From positions 62,001 through 126,000 of the forward strand of contig CAMWNI010000004.1 in assembly GCA_947175545.1 (NCBI GenBank): a DNA stretch of 64,000 nt, read 5' to 3'. Under the pieces are notes generated by a model. The model made no database searches. It was not told the origin of the DNA and saw only the letters and a list, made by a program, of their open reading frames with translations. A program made the translations under genes and the position numbers. The stretch's first letter is position 1. Each line of letters opens with the position of its first letter. This DNA is from an uncultured Porphyromonadaceae bacterium (GTDB lineage: Bacteria > Bacteroidota > Bacteroidia > Bacteroidales > Muribaculaceae). Shown here one piece after another: positions 43,501 through 52,547 of the stretch.

Positions 43501-44208
43501 CTTGCTCATTGTATAGCTGCAAGGCACTTCGGCAAACTTTTCAGGGGCAACAACGGGATTCTCGCAAATCTGAATCGAAAAGTTACACAGTTTCGGATTG
43601 CCGGACTTGGCTACCTCAGAGCAGCAAAAGAAGCCGAAATAATAATTGCCGGTCTCAGCGACCGAGAACTGAGCTTGCGCCGTCTGAAATTCCTTATTAT
43701 TATAAGCATAGGCAAACTCGGGAACAACGGTCAGAGTCATGCCCTCGACAGAACGCTCGGTTCCGGCAAAAAGAGCGAGTTTCTCCTCTGTCTTATTCAA
43801 AGTCATGTCATACTCAAACGAAACAGTATAGTACTGTCCGGCCTCAAGACGGATGGCGGGAGAAATCATCCAGTCGTTGGCCTCAGTTTCGGTCTTTGAG
43901 GTCGAAACCATGCAAACTGAATAGCTGCTGAATCCGCCGGGCTTCCATGTCTTTTCGTCTTCGTTGGCATCAATGACCAGATAGTCTGCCGTAACAGGTT
44001 CATTCTTACCGAGAGAATGGGTAAAGGGGACTGCGATTGCGGCCTCAGAGTCTGCCTCGGCCGCGCGACGCATGGCCTGACGCTTCGGAGCATGTTCGGC
44101 CGTAGCAGCAATAGACTTCATCTGCTTTCCCAGCATGCGTTCCGGAAGTGCGGCACTGCCTGCAAAGACTGCAGACAACGTAACTGCAAAGAGTAAATAC
44201 TTTTTCAT
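40534..44208 (-). CDS. large secreted adhesin-like protein (choice-of-anchor/fibronectin-type domains, sorting tail)
   Basis: 1224 aa from the ATG at 44208 (signal peptide MKKYLLFAVTLSAVFAGSAA); a longer start adds a non-hydrophobic extension. Domains visible in order: two similar beta modules (about 60-200, 230-380; VTADYLVIDANEDEKTW and NYIVIDADKDGKTWRP), fibronectin-like parts, a module starting YESFADGYYSQMW, a CARDB-like domain (IPVMMTVENIGLNALPEAQV), a further module (FENPDYEPFTYEDFAGFRFV), and a tail ending HTAKVTVK with SLPANGIVLVAAG. Probably surface-attached or released; ligand unknown. Confidence 0.75.
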   Translation of the reverse strand: MKKYLLFAVTLSAVFAGSAALPERMLGKQMKSIAATAEHAPKRQAMRRAAEADSEAAIAVPFTHSLGKNEPVTADYLVIDANEDEKTWKPGGFSSYSVCMVSTSKTETEANDWMISPAIRLEAGQYYTVSFEYDMTLNKTEEKLALFAGTERSVEGMTLTVVPEFAYAYNNKEFQTAQAQFSVAETGNYYFGFFCCSEVAKSGNPKLCNFSIQICENPVVAPEKFAEVPCSYTMSKGSDDAGNYIVIDADKDGKTWRPCGMTSGSVCTKTVNETQDDWLITLPVHLMPGVNYTLSYNEGFSQGSGTEDRLAVYAGTEPTVNAMTITVVPAHNYTNREAREVKTSFSVAQEGYYYFGFHCTSPQSTTGWSRISNFAIAESSEKVVPPAAGSLEVTAAPLGELKAIVKYTAPSVNADGEELTQMLKVVVTTNWAFKEEFTIDPGREYIFETTDVYNNAYNRFEAVAYLGDEAGESVLLTDMFFGMDNPLPVTGVKAELSDDFKTVTLSWNPIGEVGEHGGYVDPSKAVYYVFDAFGSYYDPALTSTAETSVTFDYSDMAEQDFVAYQVTAGIDETYYSLETNSNIVVIGRPEALPFYESFADGYYSQMWVVDPESQGQVMNGTVLDNELQTNADADEGVEPEYLNSHDADNGFFLFMPIDINSAYGFYSAKISLDGAENPVLEFWCQGKGSILDAKIGVDGADLKTVGSIDFKENPTDDWTLVRLDLTPYKSAKYIQVGVMLRAVHNTDENIWSVPFDNLRVIDLKDEAIRVSAVSIPTDVKAGEEIPVMMTVENIGLNALPEAQVAVSVDGEDVAPVVFEGLAPGKVASAKVVVPTSLLSADEVKIIASAKTSANKVAETASRTVSVNFPVFPMPTGLAATVNGGSVELEWAAPEFEELTKPFVVNEDFENPDYEPFTYEDFAGFRFVDLDGRGNYSFLKDVNNPYQQMPMAYQLFNPELAGVPESYLVDCPTHSGSSMLVAWSTDGQNANLLISPELTGAAQTISFWGRGFTIAPTMCETFSVWTSDTDTDVKSFTKVDVVENYPENNIVPEEWTEFKVQLPEGTKYFAILHDSYDSYALFLDDFTFEANGVLPIDTELKTYNVYCNGEKLTESAETATVHTPEAEGNYSYRLTAVYNHGESRAAAPVEVELIADGIAEIATGVTVECHNRILSVIAPEGTPVSVIDLAGRILATGSGSITVSLPANGIVLVAAGTHTAKVTVK

Positions 44209-44274
44209 ACAAACGTGAAATTTAAAATGTGTGGTATAAGGTTTAAACAGCATCTATCGAACAAGAATGAGCAA

Positions 44275-44282
44275 CAAAGATA
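44275..44282 (-). promoter_or_regulatory. promoter core for the 1224-aa gene
   Basis: Minus-strand TATCTTTG, 67 bp upstream of the ATG at 44208, within a 204-bp divergent intergenic region; the -33 match is weak (TTTG about 24 bp further). Confidence 0.45.
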
Positions 44283-44356
44283 AACAAATAAATTTAATAC
44301 ACCAACCAAAGCGTTAATTTTTGTTTTTCGTTTTTTATTTATTCGTTTAAAATGCT

Positions 44357-44364
44357 TAACTTTG
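44357..44364 (+). promoter_or_regulatory. promoter core for the OmpA/TPR lipoprotein gene
   Basis: TAACTTTG in A/T-rich sequence, 48 bp upstream of the ATG at 44413. The -33 region is T-rich without a clear TTTG. Confidence 0.5.
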
Positions 44365-44412
44365 CCAAATCAATAAAAAAATTAATCACAATTTCGAATA
44401 TTTAATCAGATT

Positions 44413-46089
44413 ATGAACAGCAAGTTCAGCTTTGTCCTCGTAATGGCGACCGGCCTCGCCCTTACCGGCTGCTCCAAAAAACTCGGCCAGATGAAAGCAG
44501 ATTACTTCACGGTCAACCCCAATCCGCTTGAGGTTGTCGGCGAAAAAGTTCCCGCTACCGTTTCGGCCCGCATCCCCGCAAAATATTTTGTCAAGAACGC
44601 CAAGCTGACCGTTACCCCCTATCTCACTTATGCCGGCGGCGAAGCCCAGTCCACCCCCCTGACGCTTCAGGGCGAGAACGTCCGCGGCAACGACCAGACC
44701 GTATCATATGATAACGGCGGCACGGTCACCCTCCCCGTCGACTTCACTTATCAGCCCGAAATGGCCACGAGCAAACTTGAACTCGGCTTCACTGTGGACC
44801 AGGGTAAAAAAAGCTACGTTCTGCCTCGTGTAGCAATTGCGAACGGAGTCATCGCCACCGCAGCATTCGCCTCGGCCGAGAGCGCCACTCCGGCAATCGC
44901 CTCCGACAAATTCCAGCGCATCATTGCCGAAAAAGTCGACGCTGACATTCTCTTCCTTATCAATCAGGCCAATATCCGCGACAATCAGCTTCGCACCCAG
45001 GCCATGACAGGTCTGAATGCCCGCATCAATGAAGCCAACAAGGACGCACGTCAGGAAATCGAGGAAATCAACATCAGTTCATATGCCTCCCCTGACGGCT
45101 CGTATGACTTCAACTACAAGCTGGCTCAGAAACGCGAAGACACGACCAAGAACTACATGAACAAGCAACTCAAGGGTGTTACCTTCGGCGAACTGACCGC
45201 CGACTTCACCCCTGAAGACTGGGAAGGTTTCCGCCGCCTCGTCAGCGAAAGCAACATCCAGGACAAAGACCTCATTCTGAGCGTTCTGAGCATGTACAAA
45301 GACCCCGAAGAACGCGAGCGCGAAATCCACAACCTCAGCTCCGTATTCGAGCAACTTGCCGAAGAAATTCTGCCGCAGCTCCGTTACAGCCGCATCACGG
45401 CCAAAATCAACGTAATCGGCAAGAGCGATGAAGAAATCGCTCAGGCATATGCGACAAATCCGTCACTGCTCAGTGTTGACGAAATCCTTTACTATGCAAC
45501 GCTGACCGACTCGACAGACAAGCGCTCGGAAATCTACTCGACCGCAGCTGAACTCTACCCGACTGACTACCGCACCTTCAACAACCTCGGCATGACTCAG
45601 TATCAGCTGGGCGACTATGACGCAGCCCGCGCATCGTTCGCTCAGGCATCACGCCTGGCTCCGCAGAGCGCTGAGCCTCAGATGAACATTGGCCTGGTTT
45701 CACTTGTCGAAGGCAAATATGATGACGCCCAGAGCCGTTTCGGCAGCGCCGCCGGCGTTCCTGAACTCGGCGAAGCCCTCGGCGTTTATTATCTGAAACA
45801 GGGCGACAATGCGGCCGCCGCACGCGCCATGGACGGAGTAAGCAGCAACAATGCCGCTTTGGCTCAGATTCTCACCAAGGACTACTCAACCGCCAAGCGC
45901 ACCCTTGCCGGCATTGCCGAACCTGACGCAACGACCTACTACCTGACCGCCGTTCTCGGCGCACGCACCAACAATGAGTCGATGCTCATCAACGCCCTCC
46001 GCCAGGCAATCAAACTTGACCCGAAGATGGCCGCCAAGGCAAGCCAGGACCTGGAGTTCAACCGCTTTAACCTCTCGGCCGTACTCTAA
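44413..46089 (+). CDS. lipoprotein with OmpA-like and tetratricopeptide repeat regions
   Basis: 558 aa with a lipoprotein signal (LALTGC, Cys20). The N-terminal half has beta structure (FTVNPNPLEVVGEKVPATVS), the middle an OmpA/Pal-like peptidoglycan-binding motif (ISSYASPDGSYDFNYKLAQKRE), then helical TPR-like repeats (YRTFNNLGMTQYQLGDYDAARASF and EPQMNIGLVSLVEGKYDDAQSRF). It probably anchors the envelope to peptidoglycan while scaffolding proteins. One base separates its stop from the pyrH ATG. Confidence 0.78.
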   Translation: MNSKFSFVLVMATGLALTGCSKKLGQMKADYFTVNPNPLEVVGEKVPATVSARIPAKYFVKNAKLTVTPYLTYAGGEAQSTPLTLQGENVRGNDQTVSYDNGGTVTLPVDFTYQPEMATSKLELGFTVDQGKKSYVLPRVAIANGVIATAAFASAESATPAIASDKFQRIIAEKVDADILFLINQANIRDNQLRTQAMTGLNARINEANKDARQEIEEINISSYASPDGSYDFNYKLAQKREDTTKNYMNKQLKGVTFGELTADFTPEDWEGFRRLVSESNIQDKDLILSVLSMYKDPEEREREIHNLSSVFEQLAEEILPQLRYSRITAKINVIGKSDEEIAQAYATNPSLLSVDEILYYATLTDSTDKRSEIYSTAAELYPTDYRTFNNLGMTQYQLGDYDAARASFAQASRLAPQSAEPQMNIGLVSLVEGKYDDAQSRFGSAAGVPELGEALGVYYLKQGDNAAAARAMDGVSSNNAALAQILTKDYSTAKRTLAGIAEPDATTYYLTAVLGARTNNESMLINALRQAIKLDPKMAAKASQDLEFNRFNLSAVL

Positions 46090-46090
46090 G

Positions 46091-46801
46091 ATGGAACGTA
46101 AATTCAAACGTGTTCTGCTGAAGCTGAGCGGCGAGTCACTCGCCGCCGGCCAGGGCCACGGCATTTCAACCGAACGTCTGGAACAGTATGCCAGCCAGAT
46201 TCGCGAAGCTGTAGCACAAGGAATTGAGGTCGCAATCGTTATTGGCGGCGGCAACATTTTCCGCGGACTTCAGGGAGCCTCGCGCGGCTTTGACCGCGTC
46301 AAGGGCGATCAGATGGGGATGCTTGCAACCGTCATCAATTCACTCGCGCTCAGCTCGGCTCTCGAAGCAGTCGGGCAACCGGCCGAGGTATTGACCGCCA
46401 TCGCTATGCACCCGATTGGAAAACATTACAGCAAATGGGCCGCCATTGACGCCATGAAAGCCGGCAAAGTTGCCATTCTGAGCGGCGGCACGGGTAATCC
46501 CTTCTTCACAACCGACACGGGCGCAGCCCTGCGCGGAGTCGAGGTCGAGGCCGACGTGATGCTTAAAGGCACACGTGTTGACGGCATTTACACCGCCGAC
46601 CCCGAGAAGGACCCGACCGCAACGAAATTTGACCGTATCACATACGATGAAGTCTACTCACGTGGCCTGAAGGTAATGGACCTGACGGCTACGGCCCTCT
46701 GCAAGGAGAACGGACTGCCGATTATTGTCTTTGACATGGATACACCCGGCAACCTCGGGAAAGTCCTCGGCGGCGAAAACATCGGAACCTTAGTTTATTA
46801 A
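46091..46801 (+). CDS. pyrH: UMP kinase
   Basis: 236 aa, hexameric kinase making UDP from UMP. I start at 46091 (ATG 1 bp after the previous stop); residues upstream have no homology. Motifs: VLLKLSGESLAAG, VIGGGNIFRGL, MLATVINSLAL and ATALCKENGLPIIVFDMDTPG. Full-length. Confidence 0.95.
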   Translation: MERKFKRVLLKLSGESLAAGQGHGISTERLEQYASQIREAVAQGIEVAIVIGGGNIFRGLQGASRGFDRVKGDQMGMLATVINSLALSSALEAVGQPAEVLTAIAMHPIGKHYSKWAAIDAMKAGKVAILSGGTGNPFFTTDTGAALRGVEVEADVMLKGTRVDGIYTADPEKDPTATKFDRITYDEVYSRGLKVMDLTATALCKENGLPIIVFDMDTPGNLGKVLGGENIGTLVY

Positions 46802-46832
46802 CCATACCCTTAAATCATACAACCAAAAAAAC

Positions 46833-47930
46833 ATGGAAAATCAGGGAAAACTCAACACGATTATTGACCATTTCGACATAAAAGGCATTGTCAGCGAAGT
46901 AAAACCCCTTGGCAACGGACTAATTAACGATACTTACGTTGTCCGCACCGAGGGTGACACTCCGGACTATGTTCTTCAGCGCATCAACCATCACATCTTC
47001 ACCGACGTCGAGGGCCTGCAGCACAACATCGAAGCCGTTACGCGCCATATCCGCCGCAAGCTCGAAGCCGCCGGCGAGACCGACATTGACCGTAAAGTCC
47101 TCACCTTCGTTCCGCTGAAAGAGGGAGGCAAGACCTACTACTTCGACGGCGAAAGCTACTGGCGCATTATGGTGTTCATTCCCCGCAGCAAGACGTTTGA
47201 GGCTGTTACACCTGAAAGCAGCCGCGACGCCGGACGCGCGTTCGGACAATTCCAGAACATGCTCGTTGACATTCCGGAAACGCTTGTGGAGACCATTCCG
47301 GACTTCCATAATATGGAACTCCGCCTGCGCCAGCTGCATGAGGCAGTCGCCGCCGACCCCGTAGGTCGCGTCAAGGAGGTTCAGCCCCTGCTTGACGAGC
47401 TTGAAAAACGCGCCGAAGAAATGTGTAAAGCAGAGCGTCTGCACCGCGAAGGCAAACTGCCGAAGCGCATCTGTCACTGCGATACCAAAGTGAACAATAT
47501 GATGTTCGACGAGGACGGCAAGACGGTTCTCTGCGTGATTGACCTTGACACGGTGATGCCCTCGTTCATCTTCAGCGACTTCGGCGACTTCATGCGCACC
47601 GGCGCCAACACCGGCGCCGAGGATGACAAGAACCTTGACAACGTTGAGTTCAATATGGATATATTCAAGGCCTTTACCGAGGGCTATCTCTCGACCGCCA
47701 AGGACTTCCTGCTCCCGATTGAGATTGAAAACCTCCCCTATGCCGCCGCCCTCTTCCCTTATATGCAGACGGTACGCTTCCTGGCAGACTACATCAACGG
47801 CGACACCTACTACAAAATTCAGTATCCGGAACACAACCTCGTTCGCTCAAACGCCCAGTTCAAACTGCTCCAGAGCGTCGAGCAGCATACTCCGGAGATG
47901 AAAGAGTTCGTTGCATCACTGACTAAATAA
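46833..47930 (+). CDS. aminoglycoside phosphotransferase-fold kinase (sugar kinase-like, NahK type)
   Basis: 365 aa soluble protein of the choline/aminoglycoside kinase fold. N-terminal VKPLGNGLINDTYVV and YVLQRINHHIF give the nucleotide pocket, HCDTKVNNMMF (about residues 213-223) the catalytic loop, and VIDLDTVMPSFIFSDFGDFMR the metal site. N-acetylhexosamine 1-kinase homologues in gut bacteria phosphorylate host-glycan sugars; that substrate is suggested by similarity but not proven here. Confidence 0.78.
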   Translation: MENQGKLNTIIDHFDIKGIVSEVKPLGNGLINDTYVVRTEGDTPDYVLQRINHHIFTDVEGLQHNIEAVTRHIRRKLEAAGETDIDRKVLTFVPLKEGGKTYYFDGESYWRIMVFIPRSKTFEAVTPESSRDAGRAFGQFQNMLVDIPETLVETIPDFHNMELRLRQLHEAVAADPVGRVKEVQPLLDELEKRAEEMCKAERLHREGKLPKRICHCDTKVNNMMFDEDGKTVLCVIDLDTVMPSFIFSDFGDFMRTGANTGAEDDKNLDNVEFNMDIFKAFTEGYLSTAKDFLLPIEIENLPYAAALFPYMQTVRFLADYINGDTYYKIQYPEHNLVRSNAQFKLLQSVEQHTPEMKEFVASLTK

Positions 47931-47966
47931 ACAATCAAATAAACACAATAACACCCCAATCCGTAC

Positions 47967-48344
47967 ATGGAAATCAAAGGTAAAATCATTCAGGCTCTCC
48001 CCGAACAGGGCGGCACCAGCAAGGCAGGCAACGCCTGGCGTAAACGCGAGTATGTTCTCGAAACACAGGAAACCTATCCCAAGAAGGTTTGCTTCAATCT
48101 GTTCGGCGACCGCATTGACCAGTATCCGATGAACGTCGGCGAGGAAGTTACGGTTTCGTTTGATCTTGAGAGCCGCGAATACAACGGCCGCTGGTACACG
48201 GACGTACGTGCCTTCAAGGTAGAGAAAGGCATGGCCGCAGTTCCTCCGGCTCCCTCCGCGCCCTCCGCTATTCCCGGAGACTTTCCCCCGGCCCCGGCCG
48301 ATTTGACTCCCGCTGCCGGAGCGACCGACGATCTCCCTTTCTGA
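47967..48344 (+). CDS. DUF3127 protein with OB-fold-like core and SSB-like C-terminal tip
   Basis: 125 aa cytosolic. Residues 1-85 (MEIKGKIIQALPEQGGTSKA, KKVCFNLFGDRIDQY, NGRWYTDVRAFKVEK) look like an OB fold. A Pro/Ala-rich linker (about 88-118) ends in ATDDLPF. The acidic-hydrophobic DDLPF end resembles the DDIPF tip with which single-stranded DNA-binding protein recruits partner proteins. Function unreported to my knowledge. Confidence 0.78.
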   Translation: MEIKGKIIQALPEQGGTSKAGNAWRKREYVLETQETYPKKVCFNLFGDRIDQYPMNVGEEVTVSFDLESREYNGRWYTDVRAFKVEKGMAAVPPAPSAPSAIPGDFPPAPADLTPAAGATDDLPF

Positions 48345-48381
48345 ACTCCAACATAAATTTTCTGATAAACTTGACATTTCA

Positions 48382-50289
48382 GTGAATCAAGAAGGATTTG
48401 TGCGCGTTGGCGCCGCAGTCCCCAGGGTAAGTCCCGCGGACTGCGACGCCAATGCCGCGTCAATCATAGAACTTTGCTACCGACTCGCTTCGGAAGGAGT
48501 GCGGCTTGCCGCGTTTCCGGAACTCGCCATCACGGGCTACACCTGCGGTGACCTTCTGCTGCAGGATGCCCTGCTTGAAGGATCGCGCAATGCCCTGGAG
48601 CATATTGCCGTTGAAACAGCCCGGCTGCCGCTTGTTGCGGTTGTCGGCGTTCCGATGCGCGTCGAAGGCGTTCTCTGCAACTGTGCCGCCGTCATTTCAA
48701 GCGGAAAAATCCACGCCCTCGTAACGAAGACATATCTGCCGAACTACGGCGAATTTTATGAAAAACGGTGGTTTCACGCCCTACTTCATCCGAATTCGAC
48801 CCTGTTTGAACTTGACGGGTTCCATTTCGGAGTAGAAATATGCGAGGACCTCTGGGCGCCTATTCCGCCAAGCCGCCACCTCTCGCTTGCAGGAGCGGAA
48901 GTCATTGTCAACTTGTCGGCGTCCAACTCACTCGTGGCAAAGCGAAAGGCCCTGACCCGCCTGATTGTCTCGGAGTCGGCATCGCAACATTGCGCCTATG
49001 TTTACTGCTCGTCGGGCTACGGCGAGTCAACAACCGACTGTGTTTTTGACGGCAAAGCGATTATTGCCGACAACGGATTTCTTCAGGCCGACTCGGCACG
49101 ATGGCAACGCGACCCGTTCTTCGAAATGGCCGATATCGACATTGAGCTAATCAAGTCGGAACGCAACGCAAACGGCACATTCTGCGACTGCGCGCAACGC
49201 GAAAATTCGACCAACAGCTTTACGACCATCAACGTCACGCCAAAAACTCCGGCTGTAACGTCAGACAATTTCATACGCCGTGTTGATTCACATCCGTTCG
49301 TGCCGGCCGATCCGAAAGCACTTGCCGACAATTGCGACGAAATCGCAGCCATCCAGGCCCTGGGCCTTGCCCGCAGAATGGAGGCCTCCGGCTGCAAATC
49401 GCTCACAATCGGCATCAGCGGCGGCCTGGATTCAACCTTGGCTCTACTGATAGCGGTCAAGACATTCGACATGCTCGGCATTGACCGCAAGAACATCATC
49501 GCAGTGACGATGCCGGGTTTCGGCACATCAGGCAGAACAAAGGAGAACGCTGACGCACTGATGCGTCACCTCGGGGTCACGATGCGCGAGATTCCGATTG
49601 CCGATGCGGTCATGCAGCACTTCAAGGACATCGGCCACGACCCGTCATGTCATGACGTCACCTATGAAAATGCTCAGGCGCGCACGCGCACACTGATATT
49701 AATGGACATAGCAAACCAGACGGGCGGCATGGTTCTCGGAACTGGCGACCTTTCTGAGCTTGCGCTCGGATGGGCAACCTATAACGGTGACCACATGAGC
49801 ATGTATGGCATCAATGCCGGAGTGCCGAAGACTGCGGTTCGCGAAGTCGTCAACCGGTTTGCGCAACTTGACGCCGAACTGGCCCCCACCCTTCGCGACA
49901 TTATTGACACTCCGGTTTCACCAGAACTGCTTCCTGCCGACTCGAACGGAGCCATTGCCCAGGTTACGGAGGACCTTGTCGGCCCATACGAACTGCACGA
50001 CTTCTTCCTCTATCACCTTGTCCGGTTCCGACGCCGACCGAAAAAGATTTTCATGCTTGCCTGCAAGGCATTCGAGGGTCAATATGCCCCCGAAACCATT
50101 GCAAAATGGCTAAAGACGTTCCTGCGCCGATTCTTTGCGCAACAATTCAAGCGTTCCTGCCTGCCAGACGGACCTAAGGTAGGAACGGTCGGCATCAGCC
50201 CCCGCGGAGACTGGCGAATGCCGTCGGATGCCGCCGCAACTCTCTGGCTCCGTGAAGCTGACGAAATCATTTCAACCATCCGCCAATGA
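48382..50289 (+). CDS. nadE: NAD+ synthase (glutamine-hydrolysing)
   Basis: 635 aa. Makes NAD from deamido-NAD using glutamine. The N-terminal nitrilase-type glutaminase has Glu in AAFPELAITGY, Lys in VTKTYLPNY and Cys in VEICEDLW. The synthase part has GISGGLDSTLAL (pyrophosphate loop), and GDLSELALGWATYNGD. The start is a GTG at 48382, the only in-frame start near the conserved FVRVGAAVPRVSPAD block. It overlaps the receptor gene downstream by 4 bp. Confidence 0.93.
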   Translation: MNQEGFVRVGAAVPRVSPADCDANAASIIELCYRLASEGVRLAAFPELAITGYTCGDLLLQDALLEGSRNALEHIAVETARLPLVAVVGVPMRVEGVLCNCAAVISSGKIHALVTKTYLPNYGEFYEKRWFHALLHPNSTLFELDGFHFGVEICEDLWAPIPPSRHLSLAGAEVIVNLSASNSLVAKRKALTRLIVSESASQHCAYVYCSSGYGESTTDCVFDGKAIIADNGFLQADSARWQRDPFFEMADIDIELIKSERNANGTFCDCAQRENSTNSFTTINVTPKTPAVTSDNFIRRVDSHPFVPADPKALADNCDEIAAIQALGLARRMEASGCKSLTIGISGGLDSTLALLIAVKTFDMLGIDRKNIIAVTMPGFGTSGRTKENADALMRHLGVTMREIPIADAVMQHFKDIGHDPSCHDVTYENAQARTRTLILMDIANQTGGMVLGTGDLSELALGWATYNGDHMSMYGINAGVPKTAVREVVNRFAQLDAELAPTLRDIIDTPVSPELLPADSNGAIAQVTEDLVGPYELHDFFLYHLVRFRRRPKKIFMLACKAFEGQYAPETIAKWLKTFLRRFFAQQFKRSCLPDGPKVGTVGISPRGDWRMPSDAAATLWLREADEIISTIRQ

Positions 50290-52499
50290 GAATACTGCCT
50301 CTGCTACTATCGGCCATGACCGTCGGCAGCGCTTTCGCAGCCGAACGCAACGACACGCTCAAGGAAGTGACCGTTACAGCCATAAAACAATCCGAGAGCC
50401 TCAATCTGCAACCCATCGCCGCCACAACTCTCGGCGAGAAATCGATTGAGCGCTACAACATCACAACAATGAAGGACGCGTCCGAGATTGTTCCGAATTT
50501 TTACATTCCGGACTATGGCTCACGCATGACTTCGAGTATCTACGTGCGCGGTCTTGGTGCCAGAATGGACCAGCCGGCCGTTGGCCTGAACGTTGACAAC
50601 ATTCCGGTACTGAACAAGAACGACTATGACATCGACCTGTTCGACATTGAACGGATTGAGGTCATGCGCGGGCCGCAAAGCGTTCTTTACGGCCGAAACA
50701 CGATGGGAGGCCTTATCAACATCTACACCCTGTCGCCTATGAAGTATCAGGGTCTGAGACTTCTGGAAGAATGGGCCAGCCACAACACGTGGCGCTCGGC
50801 CATGGGCCTCTATTACAAATTCAATGAGAAATTCGCCATGGGCCTCGACCTGAACGCGTATGCGACCTACGGCGAATATCCGAATCTCTGGACACGCAAA
50901 CACTATCCTCAGCAGCACCATAAGGCCGATCAGGCCGAACAGTATGCCGGCAAACTGAAACTGGCCTGGCTTCCGAGGGAAGATGTCTCGGTCGACAACG
51001 TGATTTCGTTCAACTATAACCGCCAGGGCGGGTATCCATACATACAGATTGGCGAAAAACATGTCAACTACAACGACACGTGTTATTACGACCGCACATC
51101 GTTCAGCGAGGGACTGACGATCCAGTGGCGCGCGCCGGGCTTTACGCTCAGTTCAATCACCGGGCTGAGATATATGGACGACGACATGACGCTGGACCAG
51201 GACTTCACTCCGGAAAGTTACTTCACGCTGAGCCAGCGCCAAAAGGAGTGGACGCTGACGCAAGATTTCATTGCGCGCGGCAAGAAAGGCGACTACAACT
51301 GGATGGGGGGCATTTTCGGATTCATGCGCCACACGCGCATGGACGCGCCGGTCAAGATGCTTGAGGATGGTATCCAGCATCTGATTATCGACAACATGCC
51401 AACGTTCCTCAACCCGCAGTGGGACAGCGACCATTTTTATCTCTTATCTGACTTCACCTTGCCTGTATGGGGTCTGGCGGCCTATCACCAGAGCGAGGTT
51501 GAGCTTGACCGCTGGACGCTGACCGCCGCCCTGCGCCTGGATTATGAACACTCGGCCATGTTCTACGCAAGCGACGCTTCGACGGGTGTGACTGTTATGG
51601 GACGCCACATGGACCTCGAAGTACATGAAAAAGGCCACCTCAAGCAGCATTTCCTTGAATTGCTGCCGAAAATTACGGCAACCTACCGTCTGCCGATGCG
51701 CGAGGAGTCGAACCTCTACGCCTCGATAGCGAAGGGCTATAAATCAGGCGGCTACAACACACAGATGTTCAGCGATATTCTTCAGAACAAACTGATTCCG
51801 AACATGGGGGGGCAGCCAAAGCCTGACTATGACGTGAACACCGTTACGAGTTACAAACCGGAAAAATCGTGGAATTATGAAATAGGCGGACATTTCACCT
51901 GCGCACGCGGACGAGTCATGACAGACCTGACGGCGTTCTACATTGACTGTCGCGACCAGCAGCTGACCGTTTTCCCCGACGGGCAGACGACCGGACGCAT
52001 GATGACTAACGCCGGACGGACCCGCTCGGCCGGCGTCGAGGTCAGCATCATTGCCCGGCCGACAGAACGTTGGGCTGTACGCGCCACTTACGGATATACG
52101 GACGCGCGCTTTATAAACTACACGGATTTCAACGAAAACGGCGAGAAAATCAGTTATAAAGGGAACATAATCCCCTACGCTCCACGCCACACGGTTTTCG
52201 GGTCGGTCGAGTATCGTCAGCCACTGCCGATGTGGTGGTTCAACGCCATTTCCATTCAGGCCGACTGCAGGGCCGCAGGTCCTATCTACTGGGACGAAGC
52301 CAATTTGCGACGCCAGGATTTCTATGCCCTTCCCGGAGCATCGGTCCGGTTGGAATTGCAGAACGTATCGCTTGATTTATGGGCGCATAACATACTAAAC
52401 ACGCGCTACGACACGTTCTATTTCAAGTCAATCGGCAATGAGTTCACCCAACGCGGCAAATCGCGTACGCTTGGCATGACTCTCCGCTATATCATGTAA
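50286..52499 (+). CDS. TonB-dependent receptor
   Basis: 737 aa outer-membrane receptor with signal peptide (MRILPLLLSAMTVGSAFA). Plug domain at about 20-150 (LKEVTVTAIKQSESL, SSIYVRGLG, IEVMRGPQSVLYGRNTMGGL), then a 22-stranded barrel with an aromatic-rich end. No SusD partner lies beside it, so it is a classical TonB receptor, not a Sus pair. Its transported ligand is unknown. It ends 48 bp before a lipoprotein gene, which may be its partner. Confidence 0.88.
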   Translation: MRILPLLLSAMTVGSAFAAERNDTLKEVTVTAIKQSESLNLQPIAATTLGEKSIERYNITTMKDASEIVPNFYIPDYGSRMTSSIYVRGLGARMDQPAVGLNVDNIPVLNKNDYDIDLFDIERIEVMRGPQSVLYGRNTMGGLINIYTLSPMKYQGLRLLEEWASHNTWRSAMGLYYKFNEKFAMGLDLNAYATYGEYPNLWTRKHYPQQHHKADQAEQYAGKLKLAWLPREDVSVDNVISFNYNRQGGYPYIQIGEKHVNYNDTCYYDRTSFSEGLTIQWRAPGFTLSSITGLRYMDDDMTLDQDFTPESYFTLSQRQKEWTLTQDFIARGKKGDYNWMGGIFGFMRHTRMDAPVKMLEDGIQHLIIDNMPTFLNPQWDSDHFYLLSDFTLPVWGLAAYHQSEVELDRWTLTAALRLDYEHSAMFYASDASTGVTVMGRHMDLEVHEKGHLKQHFLELLPKITATYRLPMREESNLYASIAKGYKSGGYNTQMFSDILQNKLIPNMGGQPKPDYDVNTVTSYKPEKSWNYEIGGHFTCARGRVMTDLTAFYIDCRDQQLTVFPDGQTTGRMMTNAGRTRSAGVEVSIIARPTERWAVRATYGYTDARFINYTDFNENGEKISYKGNIIPYAPRHTVFGSVEYRQPLPMWWFNAISIQADCRAAGPIYWDEANLRRQDFYALPGASVRLELQNVSLDLWAHNILNTRYDTFYFKSIGNEFTQRGKSRTLGMTLRYIM

Positions 52500-52547
52500 T
52501 AACCGGAACTCTTTCAACTCTATTATATACACCATAATCTTCAAGAA

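Noticed and set aside
46920-47834. 304-codon open frame antisense to the phosphotransferase gene
   Set aside because: The plus-strand frame has kinase motifs, and the antisense frame has none.
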